A stretch of DNA of 64,000 nt from Agrobacterium tumefaciens (GTDB taxonomy: Bacteria > Pseudomonadota > Alphaproteobacteria > Rhizobiales > Rhizobiaceae): the NCBI RefSeq assembly GCF_013337285.1, contig NZ_SUPW01000001.1, positions 1 through 64,000 on the forward strand, read 5' to 3'. The position numbers were made by a program, and so were the translations under genes. This document shows positions 56,585-64,000 of the stretch, piece after piece. The notes below the pieces were generated by a model. It was not told the DNA's origin. It worked only from the letters and a program-made list of their open reading frames with translations, and did no database searches. Position 1 is the stretch's first letter, and every line of letters starts with the position of its first letter.

Positions 56585-57688
56585 TCATTGCTGCGGCTGG
56601 ATGCCCTTCAGCGCCGGGTTTTTCAGGTCGATGCGGCCTGTCTGGTCCGGCAGGAATTTCGGGCCGATGACGCGCACTTTTGCGTCGTTCGGATCGTAGT
56701 CGCGTTCGGGAACCGGTTGCTCCGGCGGCTTTGCGGCCTGTTGCTGTTCTGTGGGTTTCTGAGGCTTGTCACCCTGTGGTGATGGAATGGTGGTGATGCC
56801 GGAATAGGGCTTTTCGGGCTGCGGCCGGGCGGCCTCTTCCTGTTTTTGCATGTCTTCGTGATAGGCGGCCATGTTGCAGGCGCAGCCGGGCGCTTTCGTA
56901 GACGCGTTGCGATAGGCGAAGGCGGTCGGCAGGTCCCTGTATGGTTTGCCGGTTTCGGCCGAGACCATGTCGGAGGTCTCCTGATCCGTCATGGAGTGGA
57001 AATAGAGTTCCGTCTGCGTGCCCGGGCACATTTTCTGGCACTGCTCGGCCTGGGCGCGGAAATCAAGCGGCGAGGCATTGGAGGCGATCGGGAAAAATGA
57101 GCCGTCGCAGGTACGCACGCAAAGGGTGCGAAGTCCGCCCTCGGCGGCGGCATTGGGGTAAGGCGACAGGCCTGCCTGTCCCGGCTGATTATCCTGCTGG
57201 CGGAACGCATCGGGGTAACGGGTCACATCGGGCACTTGCGGCGATTGCGTGTCTGTTTCCGGCATTGCGCTGCAACCATTGGCGTCGAGTGCGGCGAGAA
57301 TGCGCTGGCGCCTGATGCCGCCATCATCGCTGCGCTGAGCCGCCATCGCATCGTCCCGGTCACGAATGATGGCGTCACGTTCGGCCTCGGCATCCGCCAG
57401 TGCATCACCGATCTCGGCGCAGAGGCCGGCATTGGGGCTGCCGTAGACAATGACGCTGCCCGACGAACAGCCATAGCTGCGCAGATCGTTCCTGATTTTG
57501 CGCACGACGATGTTCTGGCGGGCGAGCGCGTTGGCGTAACGCCGCACCTCTGCCGTGTTGCCGATGATACGGGGTGGCTCGCGCAATTGCGCATAAAGCG
57601 TATCGCAGACCTGATCCGCGACAGCGGCGGCCGGGGCGAGGAAAACAAGGGGAAGCAGGAGGCCGATGATGCGGCTGCGCCGGGTCAA
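56585..57688 (-). CDS. DUF2865 exported protein
   Basis: A 367-residue protein with a Sec signal (VFLAPAAAVA|DQV). The middle contains Cys-rich blocks LRTLCVRTCDGSFFPIASNA and QAEQCQKMCPGTQTELYFH that mark DUF2865, a family of unknown function in Rhizobiales. The C-terminal 100 residues are Pro/Gln-rich. It is predicted to be periplasmic. Confidence 0.87.
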   Translation of the reverse strand: MTRRSRIIGLLLPLVFLAPAAAVADQVCDTLYAQLREPPRIIGNTAEVRRYANALARQNIVVRKIRNDLRSYGCSSGSVIVYGSPNAGLCAEIGDALADAEAERDAIIRDRDDAMAAQRSDDGGIRRQRILAALDANGCSAMPETDTQSPQVPDVTRYPDAFRQQDNQPGQAGLSPYPNAAAEGGLRTLCVRTCDGSFFPIASNASPLDFRAQAEQCQKMCPGTQTELYFHSMTDQETSDMVSAETGKPYRDLPTAFAYRNASTKAPGCACNMAAYHEDMQKQEEAARPQPEKPYSGITTIPSPQGDKPQKPTEQQQAAKPPEQPVPERDYDPNDAKVRVIGPKFLPDQTGRIDLKNPALKGIQPQQ

Positions 57689-57767
57689 TTGTGCGATCCG
57701 TTCGATGTCCCCGGCCGATGGCAGGGGTGTTATACTTCACGAAATCCGTGTTTCAGGAAGATAACAT

Positions 57768-57796
57768 AAGCTGTCGCCGCAATGCGGCAACAGCTT
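57768..57796 (-). terminator. Hairpin after maeB
   Basis: AAGCTGTCGCCGC and GCGGCAACAGCTT form a long stem with one mismatch. It lies about 25 bases past the maeB stop on the minus strand. There is no good U-run, so termination is only likely. Confidence 0.45.
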
Positions 57797-57820
57797 GTTC
57801 AAAATTGCGTTAATGCGCCC

Positions 57821-60136
57821 TCACACCGAAGGATGCGACGCCTGCACCACGGCAAAGGCCGCCATGTTGACGACGCCACGCGAGGTGACGCTGGGCGACA
57901 GGATGTGGGCGGGCAGCGCCGTGCCGAGCAGGATCGGGCCGACATGCAGGCCTTCCGTCAGGGTGCGGGTGACGCCGAGCGTGATATTGGCGGCATCGAG
58001 GTTCGGGAAAACCAGAAGGTTCGCCTCGCCGGTCAAAACGCTGTTCGGCATGGCGCGCTTGCGCAGCGTTTCCGACAGTGCGGACCCGCCCTGCATTTCG
58101 CCGTCCACTTCCAGTTCGGGTGCGGCCTGCTGGATGATCTTCAGCGCGCGGCGCATCTTGCGAGCGCTTTCCGAGTCACGCGAGCCGAAATTGGAGTGGC
58201 TGGCAAGCGCGATCTTCGGCGTGATGCCGAAGCGACGAATTTCCCTGGCCGCGAGAATGGCCATTTCCGCCACTTCCTCCGACGTCGGATCGTTGTTCAC
58301 AAACGTATCGGTGAGGAACAGCGCGCCCTGCTGGGTGATGAGCAGGCTGAGGCCCGCAAAGGAGCGCACGTTCTCCTGCTTGCCGATGATCTGGTTCACG
58401 TCGCGCAGATGCCTGTCGTAACGGCCTTCCAGACCGCAGATCAGCGCATCCGCTTCGCCGCGCTTGACTGACAACGCGCCGATGACCGTGGAGTTGGTGC
58501 GAACGATGGTGCGGGCTGCTTCCGGGTTGATGCCGGCGCGGCCGACCAGCGCAAAATAGTCATCGACATAATCGCGGTAACGCGGATCGTCTTCCGGATT
58601 GACCACGGCGAAATCCGTATTCGGACGGATGCGCAGGCCGAAACGCTTCAGGCGCGTTTCGATGATCTGCGGACGGCCGATGAGGATCGGGATGCCGGTG
58701 CCTTCTTCCAGCAGAACCTGGGCGGCGCGCAGCACGCGTTCATCTTCGCCTTCGGCAAAGATGATGCGCTTCTTTTCGGCGGCTTTCGCGGCGTTGAAGA
58801 CCGGCTTCATGATGAAGCCGGAGCGCCAGACGAAGCGGTTCAACTGGTCGAAATAGGCTTCGAAATCGGTGATTGGCCGGGCGGCGACACCGCTTGCGGC
58901 GGCGGCGCGGGCAACGGCGGGTGCGATGCGCAGGATGAGGCGCGGATCGAACGGCGAGGGGATGAGGTAGTTCGGCCCGAAGATCGGCGTTTCGCCGCTA
59001 TAGGCCCTTGCGGCCACTTCGGAAACTTCCTCACGGGCAAGCTCGGCGATGGCCTGCACGGCGGCCATCTTCATTTCTTCGTTGATGGTCGTTGCGCCGC
59101 AATCCAGCGCGCCGCGGAAGATATAGGGGAAACACAGCACGTTGTTGACCTGGTTCGGGAAATCCGAACGGCCGGTGCAGATCATCGCATCCGGGCGGGC
59201 GGCACGGGCGGCCTCCGGCATGATTTCCGGATTGGGGTTGGCAAGCGCCAGGATCAGCGGGTTTTCCGCCATGCGCTCCAGAAGTTCCGGCTTCAGCACG
59301 CCTGCGGCCGAAAGACCGAGGAAGACATCCGCACCGTCGATCGAGTCGGCCAGAACGCGCTTGTCGGTTTTCTGGGCGTAGACTTCCTTCCACTCGTCCA
59401 TCAGCGTGTTACGGCCGTCATAGACGAGACCCTCGATATCGTGGACCCAGATGTTTTCCTTGTTGGCGCCCATGGCGACCAGCAGGTTGAGGCAGGCAAG
59501 GGCAGCAGCCCCGGCGCCGGAAGCGACGATCTTGACGCTCGACAGAGACTTTCCAGCCAGTTCCAGCGCATTGGTGACGGCGGCGGCGACGATGATTGCG
59601 GTGCCGTGCTGGTCGTCGTGGAAGACCGGGATGTTCATTTTTTCGCGCAGCTGGCGTTCCACCTCGAAACATTCCGGCGCCTTGATATCTTCAAGGTTGA
59701 TGCCGCCGAAGGTGGGTTCAAGTGCCGCGATGGTCGAGACCATGTCATTGATGCCGGGCGCGTCGATCTCGATGTCGAAGACGTCGATGCCGGCGAATTT
59801 CTTGAAAAGGACGGCCTTGCCTTCCATGACGGGTTTGGAAGCGAGCGGGCCGATATTGCCAAGGCCCAGCACCGCCGTGCCGTTGGAGATGACGGCGACG
59901 AGATTGGCGCGGGCGGTGTATTCCGCTGCCATCTCAGGATTTTCATGGATGGCGAGGCAGGGGGCGGCAACACCCGGCGAATAGGCGAGCGCCAGATCGC
60001 GCTGGTTGCCGAGCGGCTTGGTTGCCTGGATCTCCAGCTTGCCGGGGCGCGGATAGCGGTGGAAAAAGAGCGCCTGTTCCTCGATGTCGGCCTTTGCCGT
60101 GTTGGCGGGCGTGTTGTTCTTATCGTGAGAGGTCAT
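57821..60136 (-). CDS. maeB: NADP-dependent malic enzyme fused to a phosphotransacetylase-like domain
   Basis: An enzyme that makes pyruvate, CO2 and NADPH from malate. The first 430 residues are the malic enzyme: [31 protein letters not shown] and the NAD(P)-binding [16 protein letters not shown]. The C-terminal 330 residues are a phosphotransacetylase-like domain ([15 protein letters not shown] onward), usually regulatory and not catalytic in this fusion. ATG 60136 has a GGTGGA site close upstream; ATG 60151 would add five residues. Length about 770 is typical. Confidence 0.95.
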   Translation of the reverse strand: MTSHDKNNTPANTAKADIEEQALFFHRYPRPGKLEIQATKPLGNQRDLALAYSPGVAAPCLAIHENPEMAAEYTARANLVAVISNGTAVLGLGNIGPLASKPVMEGKAVLFKKFAGIDVFDIEIDAPGINDMVSTIAALEPTFGGINLEDIKAPECFEVERQLREKMNIPVFHDDQHGTAIIVAAAVTNALELAGKSLSSVKIVASGAGAAALACLNLLVAMGANKENIWVHDIEGLVYDGRNTLMDEWKEVYAQKTDKRVLADSIDGADVFLGLSAAGVLKPELLERMAENPLILALANPNPEIMPEAARAARPDAMICTGRSDFPNQVNNVLCFPYIFRGALDCGATTINEEMKMAAVQAIAELAREEVSEVAARAYSGETPIFGPNYLIPSPFDPRLILRIAPAVARAAAASGVAARPITDFEAYFDQLNRFVWRSGFIMKPVFNAAKAAEKKRIIFAEGEDERVLRAAQVLLEEGTGIPILIGRPQIIETRLKRFGLRIRPNTDFAVVNPEDDPRYRDYVDDYFALVGRAGINPEAARTIVRTNSTVIGALSVKRGEADALICGLEGRYDRHLRDVNQIIGKQENVRSFAGLSLLITQQGALFLTDTFVNNDPTSEEVAEMAILAAREIRRFGITPKIALASHSNFGSRDSESARKMRRALKIIQQAAPELEVDGEMQGGSALSETLRKRAMPNSVLTGEANLLVFPNLDAANITLGVTRTLTEGLHVGPILLGTALPAHILSPSVTSRGVVNMAAFAVVQASHPSV

Positions 60137-60365
60137 GTCTTCCACCGTCATATTTAATTTCGTCTGGTGGCCCTGAATACAACAAACTTCCCCGCGGTAC
60201 AGCCGTTATTTGCCCCGCACTTATGCAAATGCGCGCATGGTCTATTCGCGTTTTCGTGAAGCCATCCGTCATATTCCATACAAAAACCGGCCTCTGTCAT
60301 GTTGCTGCAACACGAGTCTGGTTCTGAGAGGGAAGAAAGCCGCAGGGACGCAACCGAACAGGGGG
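60137..60365. other. Divergent promoter region maeB / phosphoesterase
   Basis: About 230 bases between divergent genes. No named element stands out. The right half has in-frame ATGs before the phosphoesterase start at 60366, but the sequence there lacks protein character. Confidence 0.4.
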
Positions 60366-61205
60366 ATGAAATCCGTGGCCGGTCAAATTGAAACCAGACA
60401 GTTCAGAACGCTTTTCATTTCGGACGTTCATCTTGGCTCCAAGGCGGCCAAGACGGATTATTTGCTCGACTTCCTTAGATATCACGAAGCCGAGACGATC
60501 ATCATGGTCGGCGACATCGTCGACGGCTGGCGCCTGCGCCGCAGCTGGTACTGGCCGCAGGGCTGCAACGACGTGGTGCAGAAGCTTCTGCGCAAGGCCC
60601 GCAAGGGAACCCGCATCGTCTATATTCCCGGCAATCACGATGAATTCCTGCGGGAATTCCCGGGCATGCATTTCGGCGGCATCGAAGTGGCCGAGCGCAT
60701 GATCCACGAGGCGGCCGACGGCAAGAAATATCTGGTCATCCATGGCGACGAGTTCGACGTGGTGGTGCGCAATGCCCGCCTGCTCGCCTATCTCGGCGAC
60801 TGGGCCTATGACGCGGCGATCGCGCTCAACATCGCCATCGCCGCCGTGCGCCGCCGCATCGGCCTGCCTTACTGGTCGTTCTCGGCCTGGGCCAAGCAGC
60901 AGGTCAAACACGCCGTCAACTTCATTGGCGAGTTCCAGCGCGTGGTGGCTGAAGAGGCACGGCGCAACAATGTCGACGGCGTCATCTGTGGGCACATTCA
61001 TCATGCTGTCATGGAAGACATGGACGGAATCCGCTACATCAATACCGGCGACTGGGTGGAAAGCTGCACGGCGATCGCCGAAAATGCCGATGGTACTTTC
61101 GAGTTGATCACCTGGATGCAGACAAGCGATGTCACTGCTGAACATGCGTCGGATGAAATGGAACCGGTGAATATTCCGGGGCTGATCGGCAAGCACGCGG
61201 CCTGA
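60366..61205 (+). CDS. LpxH-like metallophosphoesterase
   Basis: A 279-residue calcineurin-fold phosphoesterase. Its metal-binding blocks are FISDVHLGSKAAKTD, MVGDIVDGWRLR, YIPGNHDEFLR, HGDEFD and GHIHHAVM. This subgroup resembles UDP-2,3-diacylglucosamine diphosphatases but is longer at the C-terminus, and lipid A synthesis in alphaproteobacteria normally uses LpxI, so the substrate is uncertain. ATG 60366 (MKSVAGQIETRQFRTLF) is chosen as the last ATG before the domain. Confidence 0.85.
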   Translation: MKSVAGQIETRQFRTLFISDVHLGSKAAKTDYLLDFLRYHEAETIIMVGDIVDGWRLRRSWYWPQGCNDVVQKLLRKARKGTRIVYIPGNHDEFLREFPGMHFGGIEVAERMIHEAADGKKYLVIHGDEFDVVVRNARLLAYLGDWAYDAAIALNIAIAAVRRRIGLPYWSFSAWAKQQVKHAVNFIGEFQRVVAEEARRNNVDGVICGHIHHAVMEDMDGIRYINTGDWVESCTAIAENADGTFELITWMQTSDVTAEHASDEMEPVNIPGLIGKHAA

Positions 61206-61282
61206 TTGGGCGTTTGGCTTCAGTGCAAACTATCGGCGGACATTGAGATCAGTGCGATCTCATGTGGGTAGGGTGCGTGCTG

Positions 61283-61317
61283 CTTGTTTCTTCTCCCCGC
61301 CGGGGAGAAGAAACAAG
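61283..61317. repeat. 35-base perfect palindrome, shortened CTCCCCG repeat
   Basis: The 17-base arm CTTGTTTCTTCTCCCCG (61283-61299) is repeated inverted at 61301-61317 around one C. It equals the outer ends of the full mosaic repeats at 53662 and 56419 joined together, as if their inner 90 bases were lost. It lies between the phosphoesterase and the dipeptide epimerase genes. Confidence 0.85.
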
Positions 61318-61356
61318 GGGTGACGTTTCGGCTCACTGCCTTCGATATTCAGCGGC

Positions 61357-62340
61357 TTACCCCCACAATTCCGACCGCGCCGGATAAACCAGCGAACCTT
61401 CATAAACCAGCCCCGGATCACGATCCTGCGCCAGCAACAGCGGCCCATCGAGATCGGAAAAGGCCGTGCCTTGGGCGGCCAGCACGGCAGGGGCCATGCC
61501 GAGCGAGGTGCCGAGCATGCAGCCGACCATGATGGTGAAGCCGAGCCGTTCGGCCTCCGCCTTCATGACGAGCGCTTCCGTCAGTCCGCCGGTCTTGTCG
61601 AGCTTGATGTTGATCGCGTCGTAACGGTCGCGCAGGCCGGCGAGGTCTTTGGTGGAATGCACGCTTTCATCGGCGCAGATCAGCACCGGGTGGTCGATAC
61701 GGGACAGGATGGCGTCCTTGCCGGCGGGCAGAGGCTGCTCGATCAGCGATATCTTCAATTCCGCTGCAAGTCTCAGATAATATTCGATGTTTTCATCATT
61801 CCAGCCCTCATTGGCGTCGATGATGATGCGCGCTTCGGGCGCTGCGGCGCGCACGGCGCGCAGGCGGGCTTCGTCGTCAGCGGTGCCGGTCTTGATCTTC
61901 AGCAGCGGACGGCCTGCATTCTCCGCGGTCTTCGCGGCCATTGTTTCCGGGTCGGCAAGCGAAATCGTATAAGCGGTGACGAGCGGCTTTGCCGCCCGTC
62001 CAAGAACCTGTTCGGCGGCGCTTTTGCCGCTGATCTTGGCCTCAAGGTCCCAGAGCGCGCAATCGACCGCATTGCGGGCCGCACCCGGTTTCATCACCTG
62101 CTGCAATTCCTGTCGTGTCAGGCCGGCGGCGATCTGCTCCGCCATCGCCTCGATATCGGCAACGACACCCTCGATGCTTTCGCCGTAACGCGGGTAGGGC
62201 ACACATTCGCCTCTGCCGGCGAAGGAACCATCGCGGATGATGCACGTTACGACATCCGCATGCGTGCGGGTGCCGCGTGAGATCGTGAAGCTGCCGGCGA
62301 CGGGGAAGCGTTCTGTTGTGGCTTGCAGGTAACGGGGCAT
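61357..62340 (-). CDS. L-Ala-D/L-Glu (dipeptide) epimerase
   Basis: A 327-residue enolase-superfamily enzyme that epimerises the Ala-Glu dipeptide from peptidoglycan recycling. The catalytic LKIKTGT supplies the Lys-x-Lys, and metal ligands are in IDANEGW, EQPLP and CADESVHS, with the second Lys in NIKLDKTGG. The DLDGPLLL near the C-terminus is the DxD motif that reads the dipeptide amine. It fits with nagZ at the other end of the window as a recycling function. Confidence 0.9.
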   Translation of the reverse strand: MPRYLQATTERFPVAGSFTISRGTRTHADVVTCIIRDGSFAGRGECVPYPRYGESIEGVVADIEAMAEQIAAGLTRQELQQVMKPGAARNAVDCALWDLEAKISGKSAAEQVLGRAAKPLVTAYTISLADPETMAAKTAENAGRPLLKIKTGTADDEARLRAVRAAAPEARIIIDANEGWNDENIEYYLRLAAELKISLIEQPLPAGKDAILSRIDHPVLICADESVHSTKDLAGLRDRYDAINIKLDKTGGLTEALVMKAEAERLGFTIMVGCMLGTSLGMAPAVLAAQGTAFSDLDGPLLLAQDRDPGLVYEGSLVYPARSELWG

Positions 62341-62483
62341 GTTTTTTCACTTCCGATTGGGCGGCAAAAGACACATGACGCCAAATTTATCACGAATTGT
62401 CGGCTGCCACTGTGGCTTGCCGGAGACCGAAACGTTATGAAACCTTTAAGAATCTCGTGACGGCTGCACTCGCTCGGAGCATT

Positions 62484-63644
62484 ATGCAAGAACAGGACAC
62501 ACGGCAACAGGCGAACCCGGCCGCAATCTCCGAAGACGGTTCCGTCTCCGGCGGCGGCTTGCGTTATGTCATGAGCGGTTCCTGGCGCAACAGCAATCTC
62601 TCTGGAATTTTTGAAAGCCTCGACAGGATCGAAAAGAGCAAATCCGGCGGCTCCGTCGAGATCGATCTTTCCGCTGTCGAAGCCATCGACACGACGGGTG
62701 CGTGGATCATCCAGCGCCTGCGCAAGGATCTCGAGGCGAACGGCGCGACTGTGACGCTCACCGGCAACGACCGGATCGAGGACGTCATCGGTCAATTGCC
62801 CGATAAGGCGGAGATGCAGGGCGAGCCCGTCGCCAAGACAGGATGGGTGGAGCGCATCTTCGCGCCGATCGGTCAGGCCGTGGTTCAGAACGGCGCGGAT
62901 TTCCTGGCGGGCATGTATATTCTCGGTTCCGCCGTGCGCGGCGCGCAGATGAAGCTCGGGCGCGGCCGCGGCGTATCGCCGGCGGCGATCGTTAACCAGA
63001 TCGACCATATGGGCGTACGCGCCGTGCCGATCATCATGCTGATGTCGTTCCTGATTGGCGCGATCATCGCCCAGCAGGGCGCGTTCCAGCTGCGTTATTT
63101 CGGCGCTGAGGTCTTCGTCGTCGATCTGGTCGGCATTCTGCAATTGCGTGAAATCGGCGTTCTGCTGACCGCGATCATGATCGCCGGCCGTTCCGGCAGC
63201 GCGATCACGGCGGAAATCGGCTCGATGAAGATGCGCGAGGAGATCGACGCGCTGAAAGTGATCGGCCTCAACCCCGTTGGCGTGCTGGTGTTTCCGCGTC
63301 TCGTGGCGCTGACCATCGCGCTGCCGCTTCTGACCATCCTTGCCAATTTTGCCGCCCTTTTCGGCGCGGCCATCGTCACGCTGCTTTATTCCGGCATCAC
63401 TTTCGAGGTGTTCCTTTCGCGCCTGCATGGCGCGGTGGAGGAATCGACCATTGCCGCCGGCATGATCAAGGCGCCGTTCATGGCGCTGATCATCGGCATC
63501 GTTGCGGCGGTGGAGGGCATGAAGGTGGGCGGTTCGGCGGAATCGCTCGGCAAGCACGTTACCTCGTCGGTGGTGAAGTCCATCTTCGTCGTCATTCTGG
63601 TGGATGGTGTTTTCGCCATCTTCTACGCAGCCATCGATTTTTAG
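62484..63644 (+). CDS. mlaE: MlaE-type ABC permease with N-terminal STAS domain
   Basis: A 386-residue inner-membrane component of a retrograde or anterograde lipid transporter. A STAS-like domain covers about residues 30-110 (VEIDLSAVEAIDTTGAWIIQ). The MlaE domain follows, with five hydrophobic helices and the conserved EIGSMKMREEIDALKVIGLNPV coupling helix. ATG 62484 is the last ATG before the STAS region. A TTG-started ATPase gene follows after 10 bases. Confidence 0.92.
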   Translation: MQEQDTRQQANPAAISEDGSVSGGGLRYVMSGSWRNSNLSGIFESLDRIEKSKSGGSVEIDLSAVEAIDTTGAWIIQRLRKDLEANGATVTLTGNDRIEDVIGQLPDKAEMQGEPVAKTGWVERIFAPIGQAVVQNGADFLAGMYILGSAVRGAQMKLGRGRGVSPAAIVNQIDHMGVRAVPIIMLMSFLIGAIIAQQGAFQLRYFGAEVFVVDLVGILQLREIGVLLTAIMIAGRSGSAITAEIGSMKMREEIDALKVIGLNPVGVLVFPRLVALTIALPLLTILANFAALFGAAIVTLLYSGITFEVFLSRLHGAVEESTIAAGMIKAPFMALIIGIVAAVEGMKVGGSAESLGKHVTSSVVKSIFVVILVDGVFAIFYAAIDF

Positions 63645-63654
63645 GGAGGGCGCG

Positions 63655-64000
63655 TTGGAAACTCTGGACCAGAAACCACAAGACATCAAAACCGCAAAAG
63701 ACGGCCGCGAAGCGGTGCTTTCCGTCGAGGGCGTGACTGTCGGTTTCAACGGCCGGAACGTGCTCGAAAACCTCAACCTCGATGTCTATCGCGGCGAAAT
63801 TCTGGGCTTCATCGGCCCCTCCGGTGCGGGTAAATCCGTGTTGATGCGGGCGATTTTGCGGCTGCTGCCACGGCAGGCGGGCGCGATCCGCATTCTCGGC
63901 ACCGATTACGACAAGGCAAGCGAGGACGAGCGGATGATGCTCGACCAGCGGCTTGGCGTGCTGTTCCAGCAAGGCGCATTGTTTTCCGGCCTGACAGTGA
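63655..64000 (+). CDS. mlaF: MlaF-type ABC transporter ATPase, cut by the window end
   Basis: The frame starts at a TTG (63655) preceded by GGGAGG and runs off the end at 64000. After a 23-residue lead it gives VLSVEGVTVGFNGRNVLENL, the Walker A GFIGPSGAGKSVLMRAIL and the Q-loop VLFQQGALFSGLTV, typical of MlaF. It is the ATPase partner of the upstream MlaE permease; the substrate-binding MlaD gene would be expected further on. Confidence 0.92.
   Translation, partial: METLDQKPQDIKTAKDGREAVLSVEGVTVGFNGRNVLENLNLDVYRGEILGFIGPSGAGKSVLMRAILRLLPRQAGAIRILGTDYDKASEDERMMLDQRLGVLFQQGALFSGLTV

Noticed and set aside
57768..57796. Long hairpin after maeB as a strong terminator
   Set aside because: The stem is good but there is no U-run, so I list it only as a probable terminator with low confidence.

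Overview
The window is a GC-rich chromosomal segment of an alphaproteobacterium of the Rhizobiaceae, most likely Agrobacterium or a close Rhizobium relative. Evidence: the gene orders scpA-scpB-tatABC-serS-surE-pcm-LysM/M23 lipoprotein and ppiD-trpD-trpC-moaC-moeA, two DUF1127 mini-genes, DUF2865 and DUF1003 proteins, a B12-riboswitch-controlled bluB, and intergenic mosaic palindromes typical of rhizobia. I see no phage, transposase, plasmid or CRISPR feature. It reads as core chromosome with small accessory islands.

Layout. 0.1-9.6 kb (+): cell-wall recycling (nagZ), chromosome condensation (scpAB), Tat export (tatABC), serS, surE-pcm and a DipM/NlpD-like lipoprotein. 9.8-14.4 kb (-): mobB, mobA, two transporters, moaA. 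14.5-17.3 kb (+): DUF971, a Kef-type antiporter, an FMN-binding protein. 17.6-24.6 kb (-): a diguanylate cyclase, then moeA-moaC-trpC-trpD-ppiD. 24.8-25.6 kb (-): a block of three tiny membrane-protein ORFs ending in a terminator. 25.7-31 kb (+): coaD, two cyclophilins, queA-tgt, a pabB-like gene. 31-35 kb (-): a compact operon of a GNAT-like protein, acyl carrier protein, AMP-forming ligase and PLP decarboxylase, which looks like an orphan small-molecule pathway. 35-39 kb: glutathione-dependent formaldehyde dehydrogenase (-) and three TadE/TadG-like genes (+). 39-46.7 kb: trmFO, two DUF1127 genes, tRNA-Leu(UAG), tig, a degenerate nitrilase-fold protein, an outer-membrane-like protein. 46.9-64 kb: sthA, DUF1003, an LTA-synthase-like phosphoglycerol transferase, nadE, a VOC protein, a beta-propeller protein, riboswitch-bluB, DUF2865, maeB, an LpxH-like phosphoesterase, a dipeptide epimerase, and an MlaE/MlaF-type lipid ABC transporter cut by the window end.

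How the genes work together. Molybdenum cofactor synthesis is spread over three places (mobAB, moaA, moaC-moeA). Envelope functions dominate: peptidoglycan recycling (nagZ, dipeptide epimerase), division-linked hydrolase control (DipM-like), periplasmic folding (ppiD, cyclophilin), glucan or lipid modification, and lipid transport.

The items I would look at first are: the ACP/ligase/decarboxylase/GNAT operon; the tiny membrane ORFs, whose upstream regions share an 11-bp-spaced TGAAC direct repeat that recurs near two other envelope-type genes; the nitrilase-fold protein lacking catalytic Lys and Cys; the tRNA-guanine transglycosylase lacking two of its three zinc cysteines; and a PHO-box-like element before the phosphoglycerol transferase. 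All family calls are from reading the sequence by eye; no database was searched.
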